Positions 1 to 9,124 are shown, numbered from the stretch's first letter. The stretch: 26,215 nucleotides of DNA from Sphingomonas sp. CCH9-E2 (GCF_001557215.1 NZ_LSJM01000330.1:1-26215); one strand, 5' to 3'. Numbers and translations: made by a program. The notes: generated by a model not told the origin, from the letters alone.

Positions 1-468
1 TTCCTGTTCCGTGCAGACGTGTTCGTCGAAGCGTTGGCGGAGTTCGCGCCGGAGATGCTGGCGGCGGCGCGCGCGGCGATGGACCGCGCGGTGCGGGAGG
101 GCAATCGCATCCTGCCCGATGCCGCCGAGTTTGCGCGCTCGCCATCGGACTCGATCGACTATGCGGTGATGGAGAAGGCGTCGAAGGTCGCGGTGGTGCC
201 GGTGCGCATGGGCTGGTCCGATGTCGGCAGCTGGGACGCGCTGCACGCGATCAGCGCCTGCGATGCGAGCAACAATGCGTGCCGCGGCGATGTCGTGGCG
301 ATCGACACCGCCAACTGCCTGGTCCGCGCGGGCGACGGCAAGAAGGTCGCGCTGGTCGGCGTGAGCGACCTGATCGTCGTGGTCGATGGCGACGATGTGC
401 TGATCCTGCCGCGCGGGCGCAGCCAGGAGGTCAAGCGCGTGCTGGCGGCGATGAAGGGTGAAGCTTAG
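1..468 (+). CDS. Mannose-1-phosphate guanylyltransferase, 3' part only
   Basis: This enzyme makes GDP-mannose from mannose-1-phosphate and GTP, a precursor for surface polysaccharides. The reading frame is open from base 1, so the 5' part, including the N-terminal nucleotide-binding signature, lies outside the window. The visible part has the family hallmark GWSDVGSWDAL (around 202-240), followed by the beta-rich C-terminal region seen in GDP-mannose pyrophosphorylases. The protein ends soon after that region, so it is the monofunctional type without the fused phosphomannose isomerase cupin of ManC/AlgA proteins. The TAG stop at 466-468 overlaps the stop codon of the convergent membrane-protein gene. 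The neighbouring acyltransferase operon supports a role in exopolysaccharide or LPS synthesis. Confidence 0.9.
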   Translation, partial: FLFRADVFVEALAEFAPEMLAAARAAMDRAVREGNRILPDAAEFARSPSDSIDYAVMEKASKVAVVPVRMGWSDVGSWDALHAISACDASNNACRGDVVAIDTANCLVRAGDGKKVALVGVSDLIVVVDGDDVLILPRGRSQEVKRVLAAMKGEA

Positions 469-2069
469 CCCTTTGGCACGAACAGGATCGTGACGCCGTC
501 GAGTGGTCGGGCCTGCATGATCAGCGGCGGCGGGACGCGTTCACCGTCGATCAGGATGTAGAGGCGACCCGGCACGACCTCGCCAGCCCGGAAGCGGTCG
601 GTTTCGGCCTGTTGCCGTGCGGCGCTGGCGTGGGAGGTGCGGGCGACATAGACGCTGCGCACCGGCACGCCTGCCTTGGCGGCGCGCCAGGCGATTTCCT
701 GAAAATGGCCGAGCCCCTTGGTGACGTCACCGGGGACGAAGGCGATGTCGTCGGCCTGCGCGATCAGCCGGTCCCATTCGGGCGAGGTGGTGCGAACGTA
801 AAGCGGGTCGCTACGGGCTTCGGCCGATTGGGCGCGGATCGCGGCCGACATGGGCACGAGGTCGGCGACCTGCACTACGACTGCCGCGATCAGCGCGAGC
901 CGGGCGGTCCGCTCGGGCAGGCGATAGATCACGCGGAGCGCGGCGAACACCAGCACATAGGCGACCGGCCAGAATAGCCGTCCCGAGGCGCGGACGGAGT
1001 CGAGTGCATTGGCGATCTCGACCGGCAGATGCAGGCGCGGGAGTGCGTATCCGGCGAAATCGGGATAGGTGCTGACCGCGAGCAGGGTCAGCACGACCAG
1101 CGCCGGGATCAGCCAGCGATAGCGCGACAGGCTGTCCGGCGCGCCGGGGGCGGGGCGGGGCAGGCGGCGCGTAAGGATCGCTGCAGCGGGAAGCAGGAGG
1201 AGCAGGCCGAGACCGAGATACTGGAACCCCTCAAACCCCCGCCCGGGGCGCTGTTCGATTGCGGGAAGGAAGGTCGAATAAGTCTCAACCGCGGGGTTCC
1301 ACAGCGCGTCGAGCGGCATGGCGAAGGCGCCGTAATTGCCCGAGGACTGGAAGTCGCCGAACACACCGAGGCTCCAGGCGATGGCGAGCACCATCGCGAC
1401 CATCGCCGCGCCCTCACCGAGCAGACGCGGCAGGGCACGGCGGTCCTTGCCCAGCCGCTCCAGCATCGCGCTCGCCCAGATCGCGCCGACCATGACCAGC
1501 AAATAGGAGTGCACCAATGTCGTCAGGGCGATCAGCACCGCCCAGCCGCGATTGGACGCCGACCGCTGCGGATCGTCGAACCGCCACAGCGCCCACAGGA
1601 TCAGCCAGTGCGCCATCAGGTTCACATGGACGACGCGGTTGAACAGGGTCGGCAGCGCGGCGAGCAGGATCACCCCGCACCACAGGGCGACCGGGCCGGG
1701 CGCATGGCGGCGCAGCAGCAGCCACGCGAAGACCACTTGCAGGAACAGGCAGGCGAGCAGCCACCAGCCGATCAGCTGCGCGTCGGCGGGCAGCGCCCAT
1801 TGCAGCAGGAAGGCGATCGCAGAGAGCAACGGGTTGCTGTCGGTGAACAACAGCGGCGTCCCCTCCGGCGCGCCGAGCAGGCTGGTGCGCAGGAAGCCGG
1901 GCGCGGGATCGTGCAGCCAAGCGTGCAAGCCCAGCGCATTCTCGCCATTGTCGGTGCCGCGCAGCAGCCAGCCGACATTGCCGATGTCGAGAATCTGCCA
2001 GTGAAAGAAGACGCCGAACAGCGCGAGCGGCAACAGGATCAGGGGCAGGCGGTGATCGGCAGCGCGCAT
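465..2069 (-). CDS. Polytopic membrane protein, GT-C/DUF6311-like
   Basis: The 534-residue protein is a multi-pass membrane protein: many hydrophobic segments are separated by short loops, starting with a helix right after the N-terminus (residues about 8-25). A large soluble-looking tail follows from about residue 440. The arrangement resembles GT-C-type membrane glycosyltransferases and the family I remember as DUF6311; this is recall of style, not a search result. I chose the ATG at 2069 because the reading frame upstream is Arg/Pro-rich shadow sequence overlapping the preceding gene and the hydrophobic segment starts just after this Met. No strong ribosome-binding site is visible. It lies 38 nt downstream of the second BioF2-like gene and is probably the last gene of that operon. 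A role in polysaccharide assembly or modification is inferred from context only. Confidence 0.75.
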   Translation of the reverse strand: MRAADHRLPLILLPLALFGVFFHWQILDIGNVGWLLRGTDNGENALGLHAWLHDPAPGFLRTSLLGAPEGTPLLFTDSNPLLSAIAFLLQWALPADAQLIGWWLLACLFLQVVFAWLLLRRHAPGPVALWCGVILLAALPTLFNRVVHVNLMAHWLILWALWRFDDPQRSASNRGWAVLIALTTLVHSYLLVMVGAIWASAMLERLGKDRRALPRLLGEGAAMVAMVLAIAWSLGVFGDFQSSGNYGAFAMPLDALWNPAVETYSTFLPAIEQRPGRGFEGFQYLGLGLLLLLPAAAILTRRLPRPAPGAPDSLSRYRWLIPALVVLTLLAVSTYPDFAGYALPRLHLPVEIANALDSVRASGRLFWPVAYVLVFAALRVIYRLPERTARLALIAAVVVQVADLVPMSAAIRAQSAEARSDPLYVRTTSPEWDRLIAQADDIAFVPGDVTKGLGHFQEIAWRAAKAGVPVRSVYVARTSHASAARQQAETDRFRAGEVVPGRLYILIDGERVPPPLIMQARPLDGVTILFVPKG

Positions 2070-2107
2070 GGTCGGGCTATAGGTCGCGCGGGTGCGCCCG
2101 GCCAGTG

Positions 2108-3169
2108 TCAGCGCGCGAAGCGCCGCACCAGCGCCTGCGCGGCGGTCGTGGCGCCGGCGGTCAGCCCGCTGACGCTGCGCGGGTTGAACAGGCGCAGGCG
2201 ATGGCGCACGCGGCGCTCGTCCATCCATTCGGCCTTGTAGCCCTCATCGCCATTGCCATAGTCGATCAGGTCGGGCCGGTCGTGGTCCAGGACATGCTGG
2301 AACATCGCGTGCGATAGCAGCGTGCCCGGCGAATTGGCGCGCTCGCTTTCGAGATGGGCGAGCTTGTGGATCGTTGCGACGCCCTGCTCGACCGTCCAGA
2401 ATTGCGCGGCGACCGGCTGTCCGTCGCGCAGCGCGATGCCGAGGCGCAGGGTGCCCGCTGCCCCTTCCTGCTCGGCGAAGGCGCGGACGAAGGCGGGGGA
2501 GCCCTCATTCGGCTTCCAGCTGCCGCCATAGACCGCTTCATAGGCGGCCCAGGCCTCGGCGTCGAAGCCGTCGAAGATCATCGTCGCGACCGGGCTGTTC
2601 TTCGCGCGGCGGCGCACGGTGTTGCGCAGCTTCGACCCGCGCTTCGCCCAATAGGCGTCGAAGTCGTGTCCCGCGGTGCGCGCGACCCAGTGCGCGGTTT
2701 CGACCCGCTCGACCGCGATCCAGCCTGCGCGGCGGAAAGCCGATTGCAGCTCGGCCGAGATTTCCGGCTCCAGCGGCCACAGGGTTAGCGCACCGAACCG
2801 CGTGCCGACCTGTGCGACCAGTCGATCGAGCAGCGCCGCGCGCACCTCTGCCGGGCAGCCCGGCGTGGCGATCGGGGCGAAGGCGAGCGTGTACCAGCGC
2901 GCGAAGCTGCATGCGCGGCCCCACCCGCTGACCCGGAGTGGCAGCCACAGCGCGTGCGGCCCCTGGCGCACGGTCGCAACGGCGATCGGCGCGTCGGGCC
3001 AGAGATGCCGTGCGGTCAGCCCCAGCCAGTCGATCCGGTCATAGGGGCTGCGCTGAAACGGACGGTCGAGCATGCCCGCGGCATCGCGCACGAGCGTGTC
3101 GAAGCAATCGATCACGCGCGCGGCGACCGGCGCGGTCTGCGCCTCGATCCGCGGGAAATGCGCGGTCAC
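2108..3169 (-). CDS. BioF2/CelD-like GNAT acyltransferase (second of two)
   Basis: The 353-residue protein matches the GNAT-fold BioF2/CelD type (Acetyltransf_6, related to FemAB). Support comes from the basic segment YWAKRGSKLRNTVRRRAK near residues 173-190, the central strand around LGIALRDGQPVAAQFW (243-258), and the C-terminal motif DYGNGDEGYKAEW (303-315), which is typical of these enzymes. Such proteins transfer acyl or aminoacyl groups to sugars or peptides, and several lie in exopolysaccharide loci. The GTG start at 3169 forms a GTGA overlap with the TGA of the upstream cupin gene, which strongly supports this start and translational coupling. Its substrate is unknown. A second member of the same superfamily lies two genes upstream, so the two may act in succession on one product. 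Confidence 0.82.
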   Translation of the reverse strand: MTAHFPRIEAQTAPVAARVIDCFDTLVRDAAGMLDRPFQRSPYDRIDWLGLTARHLWPDAPIAVATVRQGPHALWLPLRVSGWGRACSFARWYTLAFAPIATPGCPAEVRAALLDRLVAQVGTRFGALTLWPLEPEISAELQSAFRRAGWIAVERVETAHWVARTAGHDFDAYWAKRGSKLRNTVRRRAKNSPVATMIFDGFDAEAWAAYEAVYGGSWKPNEGSPAFVRAFAEQEGAAGTLRLGIALRDGQPVAAQFWTVEQGVATIHKLAHLESERANSPGTLLSHAMFQHVLDHDRPDLIDYGNGDEGYKAEWMDERRVRHRLRLFNPRSVSGLTAGATTAAQALVRRFAR

Positions 3170-4023
3170 TCGGCGTGTCCCGTCATCCGCCGCGCCTTTT
3201 GAATGCCGCGCCAGGCGATGGATTTGAGGTGATTCTGCTGCGGGAACCGTGCGGGCATCGCGGGCTGCAACCCAGCCTTGCGCAGCAGGCGGTTGAGCGC
3301 GTGCGCGTCCGCCTCGCGATAGCTCCATTCGGAGCGCCAGGTGACCGAGAGCGAAATCGACATCGCGTCGCCATTCTGCACCCAGTGCGGTGCCTTGACC
3401 GGGACATAGAGCGCGTCGCCGGGCGTGAGGCGCAGCGGTGTGCCCTTGGCGGCGAAGCTGTCGTGGAAGGGCAGGTTGCGGTGACCGCCCTGGTGGAACG
3501 CCTCCTGCAGCGCGCCCGGCACCAGTTCGGGGTCGGCGGCGGGGAAGACGGTCATCACCTTTTCCCCGCGCAACTGCATCAGGATATTGTGTTCGGGGTC
3601 GATGTGGAAGGGCGTGACCGCGCCGGGCGAGGAAACGAAGATGAACGCCTCACGCTTCAGCATCGCGCCGGTGCTACGCGCGACGAGCGGCTCGATCTCG
3701 TCCAGCACGGTGTCGAGCAGCGCGCGGTAGAGCGGGTCCTGATCGACGAACTTCAGCACCATCCACGACCCGTTCTGTTCGATCGAGCGGATCGTTTCCT
3801 CCACCGACAGGCCGTTGCTCTTCAGCTCCGCCGGGTCGATCCCGACCGGGATGTGCGCCAGATTCTGTTCGACATCGACTGGGCGGATGCGCTGCGACAG
3901 CGCGACCAGCGCGTCGAGCTCAAACAAGTTGTGGCCGCACAGATGGTGGCCGAAAACGCCGGGCCGTTCCGGATAGAGCGCCGAGAATGCGGCGCGCGCG
4001 TCGGTGTCGAAGATCGGGGTCAT
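3166..4023 (-). CDS. Cupin/JmjC-type Fe(II) 2-oxoglutarate oxygenase-like protein
   Basis: The 285-residue protein has a cupin-like (JmjC/cupin_8) core. The metal-binding triad is visible as H140-x-D142 in PFHIDPEHN and the distal H213 in VKAPHWVQN. A lysine in RGEKVMTVFP (K155) sits where 2-oxoglutarate is usually bound. Proteins of this class hydroxylate proteins or small molecules; some close relatives are bacterial proteins of unknown target. The ATG start at 4023 overlaps the stop of the upstream acyltransferase gene (ATGA), and its own stop overlaps the next start (GTGA), so the three genes are translationally coupled. In this context it may hydroxylate an acyl group, a sugar or a carrier handled by the flanking acyltransferases. 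That link is inference; the catalytic class is well supported by the triad. Confidence 0.85.
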   Translation of the reverse strand: MTPIFDTDARAAFSALYPERPGVFGHHLCGHNLFELDALVALSQRIRPVDVEQNLAHIPVGIDPAELKSNGLSVEETIRSIEQNGSWMVLKFVDQDPLYRALLDTVLDEIEPLVARSTGAMLKREAFIFVSSPGAVTPFHIDPEHNILMQLRGEKVMTVFPAADPELVPGALQEAFHQGGHRNLPFHDSFAAKGTPLRLTPGDALYVPVKAPHWVQNGDAMSISLSVTWRSEWSYREADAHALNRLLRKAGLQPAMPARFPQQNHLKSIAWRGIQKARRMTGHAE

Positions 4024-5228
4024 GCGTCGCTCTCCAGGGCGGAAACGGGACGGGTGGTGCGCAGCGCGCGGACGGCGGCGGCGGCGCGCTCGAGCCCGCG
4101 CGCGGCGGTGAACAGGGCTCGGCGGTGGGCTCCGGCAAGCGGGACCGAGACGCGGACGATCGCGCGCCGCTCGCCCCACAGGCTGTTGATCATCGGATGA
4201 TTCTCGACCGCGCAGCTGTCCATCCAGGCGATGTCGCCGCGTGCGAGCAGCTGGAGATTGTCGATCTGCAGCAGCACGCCGGGCGAGAAGCGCGAGAGGC
4301 GTTCATCGAACGCGGTCTTGAACGAAAATGCGCCGGGTGGCGCGAGCAGGTTGACCAGCATCGCGATCGCGGTGCCGTCGAGATCGATGCGGATGATGTC
4401 GAGCTTGCCCGCAGCGTGCGCGCTGATGACGGCGTCGCGGAAGAATGCGGCGGTTTCGGGCGTGCACGCGAGCGCCGAGCCGGCTGCGCCCTTCCATCCG
4501 GCGCGTTCGAGCGCGAGGAAGTCCTCGATCCAGTCGCTGACCGCATCCTCGGGACCGAGACGGCGGGTTTCGACCCGCCCCTGTTCGAGCAGGCGGGAGC
4601 GCAGGCGGCCGAGTTCCTTGCGCTTCTTCTTGCGCACCGTGGCGGCGTAATAGGCGTCGGGCGACAGGTCGGTCGCCAGCATCGCGCGCTCGATCCGGTG
4701 GACCGTGTCGCAGGGGCGGCTGAGGTCATGGGCGGCGGCGATCAGGCCGCGATGCACCGGCCCCCCTTCGACCAGCCCGCTGACATGCAGCAGCGCGCCC
4801 GCCGCCGGATCGGCATCCAGCGCGGTTAGCAGCGCGCGCCACGCTTGCGCCTCATGGCCCCGCCGCAGCAGGGGGGCGCCGAGAAAGCGGTGATAATGCG
4901 CCCAGTTTTCGGTGTGGCGCAGCGGGATGCGGCCGTAGCGGGTGGCGGGGATGACCGGCAGCAGGCCGATCAGCTGGCCATTGCTCCGTACCGCGAGCTG
5001 ACGGACACCGGGCGGGAGCAGATGCCGGCTCGCATCGGCGAACCAGCGTTCGGCGAAGACATCCGGCTCGGCGGCGTCGGCTGCGAGCGCGTCCCACGCG
5101 GCTGCCCATGCGGCGTCGGGGCAGGGAAGTGCCATCACCTCGACCTGCGGTTCGGCCGCAACGGGGCACAGCGCATCGGGCGCGAAGACGCGCTCGCCGC
5201 CCGTGTCGATGGCCGTCACCGCGTTCAT
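4020..5228 (-). CDS. BioF2/CelD-like GNAT acyltransferase (first of two)
   Basis: The 402-residue protein belongs to the BioF2/CelD-type GNAT proteins. The N-terminal half (about 30-180) shows the degenerate first GNAT lobe with RSNGQLIGLLPVIP. The second lobe begins at the basic stretch TVRKKKRKELGRLRSRL (197-213), continues with the characteristic ERAGWKG (241-247), and has FSFKTAFDE (301-309) followed by FSPGVLLQID (314-323). Members act in exopolysaccharide synthesis or cell-envelope acylation. The ATG at 5228 is preceded by AGGAG at good spacing. It is the first gene of the minus-strand operon, so the promoter should lie in the spacer to its right (5229-5789). It is clearly not a recent duplicate of the gene at 2108-3169, because the two differ in length and in most motifs. 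Confidence 0.83.
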   Translation of the reverse strand: MNAVTAIDTGGERVFAPDALCPVAAEPQVEVMALPCPDAAWAAAWDALAADAAEPDVFAERWFADASRHLLPPGVRQLAVRSNGQLIGLLPVIPATRYGRIPLRHTENWAHYHRFLGAPLLRRGHEAQAWRALLTALDADPAAGALLHVSGLVEGGPVHRGLIAAAHDLSRPCDTVHRIERAMLATDLSPDAYYAATVRKKKRKELGRLRSRLLEQGRVETRRLGPEDAVSDWIEDFLALERAGWKGAAGSALACTPETAAFFRDAVISAHAAGKLDIIRIDLDGTAIAMLVNLLAPPGAFSFKTAFDERLSRFSPGVLLQIDNLQLLARGDIAWMDSCAVENHPMINSLWGERRAIVRVSVPLAGAHRRALFTAARGLERAAAAVRALRTTRPVSALESDA

Positions 5229-5495
5229 CGCCGCTCCTGATCAGTCTGGATCACGCGCATGGCGTAACGGCGAAGCGTTAAATTTCCCCAAGTTCGTGCA
5301 CGTCTTGCCCGGTAAGGAAAATTCGTTCCGTGCATCCGGGGAAGCGGTGTCACCACGGTGCGTCGATTACTTCCCATTTGGGTAACGCAACATTGCGATC
5401 ATCGACCGTGCGGGGGCAGATCGATCGGGTCCGGGTTCGCCGCGACTCGCGGATTTACCGCGATTGTTGGCGCTGAGCGACCGCAAGTTGAGATT

Positions 5496-5507
5496 GATTC
5501 GCGAATC
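5496..5507. promoter_or_regulatory. 12-bp perfect palindrome, possible operator
   Basis: The sequence GATTCGCGAATC reads the same on both strands. It lies in the divergent spacer near the start of the AT-rich stretch. It could be a dimeric regulator site; no known consensus is assigned. Confidence 0.35.
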
Positions 5508-5520
5508 CGACTTCTGGCGT

Positions 5521-5547
5521 GATCATGCATACATATTTCACATGATC
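5521..5547. promoter_or_regulatory. Inverted repeat GATCATG-N13-CATGATC
   Basis: Two 7-base arms are perfectly complementary and separated by 13 bases of AT-rich DNA, an arrangement common for dimeric transcription factors. It sits between the two divergent transcription units. Which regulator would bind is unknown. Confidence 0.35.
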
Positions 5548-5625
5548 TCCAATAACGTACATAAAACGATATGTAGGTCAAATATTGATCAGTAATTGTG
5601 GCACTTGTAAGTAATTTAGATGCTA

Positions 5626-5639
5626 CGAATACGTATTCG
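5626..5639. promoter_or_regulatory. 14-bp perfect palindrome CGAATACGTATTCG
   Basis: A perfect 14-base palindrome lies about 150 bases upstream of the chosen start of the MraZ-like gene, inside the most AT-rich part of the spacer. Its length fits a dimeric DNA-binding protein. Function is inferred from position only. Confidence 0.4.
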
Positions 5640-5789
5640 ATCTGAATCGTTTCAGTGGTATATCGCTCTGGTTGCTGTGATTTTGCGAGTTGTAGATTCT
5701 CGGATCGTAAAATCCCGATATCGCTGATTAACCACGAATCGATGGAAAAGATGCTTGTTGAGACGGCGAGTCGAACACAGGGAGTGGGT

Positions 5790-6410
5790 ATGCGTAGCGT
5801 TGTTTCGGAAAGCGTTCGGACGACCTCCAGCGGGGGGCGCGTGTCCCCGTGGACACCTTCAGCGACAAGCGGTCGCAGCCTGTTTGCGCCGACCGATGGC
5901 CGCTTTGCCCCGGCACCGCCGGCGCGGCCGACGCGATCCGTGGGCGGGTTCGTGCCCTATGCGGGGCATTGCATCGTGCCGGTCAAGACCAATGGGCTGG
6001 TCCGGCTGCCTTCGTTCGTGCGTCGTAATGTGAGCAGCGAAGGGCCGAGCATCTTTCTTGGCCTGCACGGCTCGCAAAACTGCCTGGTCGGATCGAGCGT
6101 GCAATGGTGGCAGCAGCTGACCATGAAGTGCGACCGGCCCGGCCTGGACAGCGCCGATGCTGCGGCGCGCCGCGACATCCCGCCGCCGCCCGCGCCATCG
6201 CGCCGGCTGTTCGGGTTCTGCGAGGAGTTCTGGCGCCCGAACGAGTTCGTCAAGCTGCCGAGCTGGGCGCGCGCGGTGGCGGGGATCGCCAATGCGGCGC
6301 TGTTCGTCGGCGCGGGCGAGACGTTCGAGATCTGGTCGATCGAGGATGCGATGAAGTCGGACGACGCCGACCTGGTCGCGCTGGTCCACTCGGCGACGAA
6401 GCTCCAGTGA
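5790..6410 (+). CDS. Orphan MraZ-like (SpoVT/AbrB-fold) two-repeat protein
   Basis: The 206-residue protein appears to have two diverged MraZ-type repeats. The first is near residues 58-112 (a strand with VKTNGLVRLPSFVRR, then a Trp-rich end near 106-107). The second is near 139-190 (RPNEFVKLPSWAR, then LFVGAGETFEIWSIED), which closely recalls the G-x-x-x-x-x-E-I-W end of MraZ. The DxxxR motif of true MraZ proteins is missing from both repeats. The first 50 residues are a Ser/Pro/Ala-rich, probably disordered extension. I chose the ATG at 5790 because GGAG lies at proper spacing; earlier in-frame Met codons at 5655, 5742 and 5751 have no such site. It is not in a division/cell-wall gene cluster. 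A regulatory or DNA-binding role is plausible but unproven. Confidence 0.7.
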   Translation: MRSVVSESVRTTSSGGRVSPWTPSATSGRSLFAPTDGRFAPAPPARPTRSVGGFVPYAGHCIVPVKTNGLVRLPSFVRRNVSSEGPSIFLGLHGSQNCLVGSSVQWWQQLTMKCDRPGLDSADAAARRDIPPPPAPSRRLFGFCEEFWRPNEFVKLPSWARAVAGIANAALFVGAGETFEIWSIEDAMKSDDADLVALVHSATKLQ

Positions 6411-6423
6411 GCGGGGGCGGGGC

Positions 6424-6786
6424 ATGGGGCGCTGTCACCTGACCGGGCATCAGCCCGGCGACGAGATCTGGAACCAGGGCTATTTCTTCACCCGCTGCAC
6501 CCGCTGTGGCCGCGACATGATGCGCGCCGACGGGCCGTGGCGGACGGTGCCGAGCAAGTATCGCGTGGTGTGGCGCAGCGGCTATCACCGCCATGCCGTG
6601 CCGAGCGATTTCGGTCGGCGGCTGCCCGTGGCGGCGAACATGCCGAAGGATAAGTGGGCAAGGCTGCCGCGTTACAGCGTGGGCAGCATCATGGTCAGCC
6701 CGACGCCACCCAGCGACGAAGCTCCGGGCGAGCGGGAGACGATGGATCAGGCGATTGCGGCATTCCGGTTGCTCGGGATGCGGTGA
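6424..6786 (+). CDS. Small zinc-ribbon protein (DUF1660-like N-terminus)
   Basis: This 120-residue protein starts with CHLTGHQPGD and then has C25-T-R-C28-G, giving a likely zinc site from C4, H9 (or H5), C25 and C28. The N-terminus recalls the short DUF1660-type zinc-ribbon proteins often seen in prophages and proteobacteria. The rest is rich in basic and aromatic residues, without a recognised domain. It begins 13 bases after the MraZ-like gene, with a G-rich sequence ahead of the ATG, so the two are probably cotranscribed. A strong terminator follows. What it binds is unknown; the pairing suggests it could be a partner or modulator of the upstream protein. Confidence 0.7.
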   Translation: MGRCHLTGHQPGDEIWNQGYFFTRCTRCGRDMMRADGPWRTVPSKYRVVWRSGYHRHAVPSDFGRRLPVAANMPKDKWARLPRYSVGSIMVSPTPPSDEAPGERETMDQAIAAFRLLGMR

Positions 6787-6810
6787 GTGTGCGTGTAAGC
6801 GTGGCGTATG

Positions 6811-6848
6811 AAAAAGGGCCGGGGAGGTGACTCCCCGGCCCTTTTTTT
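6811..6848. terminator. Strong Rho-independent terminator, probably bidirectional
   Basis: A 16-bp perfect stem (6811-6826 with 6831-6846) encloses a GTGA loop. It has a run of seven T on the right and a run of A on the left, so it can work in both directions. It ends the MraZ-like/zinc-ribbon unit and can also stop transcripts coming from groEL on the other strand. Confidence 0.92.
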
Positions 6849-6880
6849 GGTTCGCCGGTTGGCTGGGAGGTTTGGATCCG

Positions 6881-6901
6881 GTCCCCGGCAAAGCCGGGGA
6901 C
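6881..6901. repeat. Short GC-rich hairpin
   Basis: GTCCCCGGC and its complement are separated by AAA, giving a 9-bp stem. It resembles the small CCCCGG-type palindromes common between sphingomonad genes and lies between two convergent transcription units. Confidence 0.6.
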
Positions 6902-6953
6902 TCGTCGGTCGGGTCGGCGGCTTGCCGCCGCCCGCCGTCCGGACCTGAGGAGT

Positions 6954-6978
6954 CCTGAGTTAGCGTGGCTAACTCAGG
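6954..6978. terminator. Hairpin just downstream of groEL
   Basis: An 11-bp perfect inverted repeat (6954-6964 and 6968-6978, loop GTG) starts 10 bases past the groEL stop on the minus strand. No T-tract follows it on that strand, so it may protect the 3' end of the mRNA or act with the stronger terminator at 6811-6848. Confidence 0.6.
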
Positions 6979-6988
6979 CACCTCTAGG

Positions 6989-8683
<1,695 letters not shown>

Positions 8684-8971
8684 TCAGCCGACGATCCCGA
8701 GGATGTCGCTTTCCTTCATGATCAGCAGGTCTTCACCGTTGACCTTGACCTCGGTGCCCGACCATTTGCCGAACAGGATGCGGTCGCCGGCCTTGACGTC
8801 GAGCGGGGTGACCTCGCCCTTTTCATTCTTGGCGCCCGAACCGGCGGCGACGACTTCGCCTTCCTGCGGCTTTTCCTGGGCGGTGTCGGGAATGATGATG
8901 CCACCGGCGGTCTTGGCCTCGGCCTCAACGCGGCGGACCAGCACGCGATCGTGCAGCGGACGGAAGTTCAT
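8684..8971 (-). CDS. groES: Co-chaperonin GroES (10 kDa)
   Basis: This is the 95-residue lid of the GroEL chamber. It shows the N-terminal [12 protein letters not shown], the mobile loop [18 protein letters not shown] that contacts GroEL, and the C-terminal [14 protein letters not shown] chose the ATG at 8971 because AGGAG lies just upstream and the mature protein classically begins [10 protein letters not shown]; a longer frame to 9013 runs into the CIRCE operator. It is the first gene of the heat-shock operon with groEL. Confidence 0.98.
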   Translation of the reverse strand: MNFRPLHDRVLVRRVEAEAKTAGGIIIPDTAQEKPQEGEVVAAGSGAKNEKGEVTPLDVKAGDRILFGKWSGTEVKVNGEDLLIMKESDILGIVG

Positions 8972-9002
8972 GGAGCTCTCCTGAACGTGGTTGAATAGAG
9001 TG

Positions 9003-9029
9003 TTGGCACTCACCCCCGGCGAGTGCCAG
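9003..9029. promoter_or_regulatory. CIRCE operator (HrcA site) of groESL
   Basis: TTGGCACTC, nine spacer bases, then GAGTGCCAG matches the CIRCE consensus TTAGCACTC-N9-GAGTGCTAA with one or two changes in each arm. It lies between the groES start and its promoter, the usual place for HrcA repression released on heat shock. An hrcA gene is not in this window. Confidence 0.93.
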
Positions 9030-9036
9030 CAGCAGG

Positions 9037-9065
9037 CATATGGGTGAGCGGCGCGGAGTCGTCAA
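9037..9065 (-). promoter_or_regulatory. groESL promoter, sigma-32/sigma-70-like
   Basis: On the minus strand TTGACG (9060-9065) and CATATG (9037-9042) are separated by exactly 17 bases. CCCATAT at the -10 resembles the heat-shock sigma factor RpoH -10 of proteobacteria. The CIRCE operator starts eight bases downstream, so repressor and polymerase sites would overlap the transcription start. Confidence 0.7.
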
Positions 9066-9124
9066 CGGGTCCGGGCGATCGGCGGCGCAAAGAATCCGAC
9101 GGATAGAAACGAGTGCTATCCATG

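Larger units (their letters stand above)
5229..5789. other. Divergent, AT-rich, palindrome-rich intergenic region
   Basis: This 561-base gap separates the leftward acyltransferase operon from the rightward MraZ-like gene, so it should carry both promoters. The part from about 5510 to 5760 is much richer in A and T than anything else in the window. It contains several short palindromes, listed separately. The reading frames crossing it have cysteine-rich, low-quality translations and no family features, so I see no gene here. I cannot assign exact -35/-10 boxes. Confidence 0.6.

Noticed and set aside
5655..5789. Longer N-terminus for the MraZ-like gene starting at 5655
   Set aside because: No ribosome-binding site there, Cys-rich AT-biased translation unlike the rest, while GGAG precedes the ATG at 5790.
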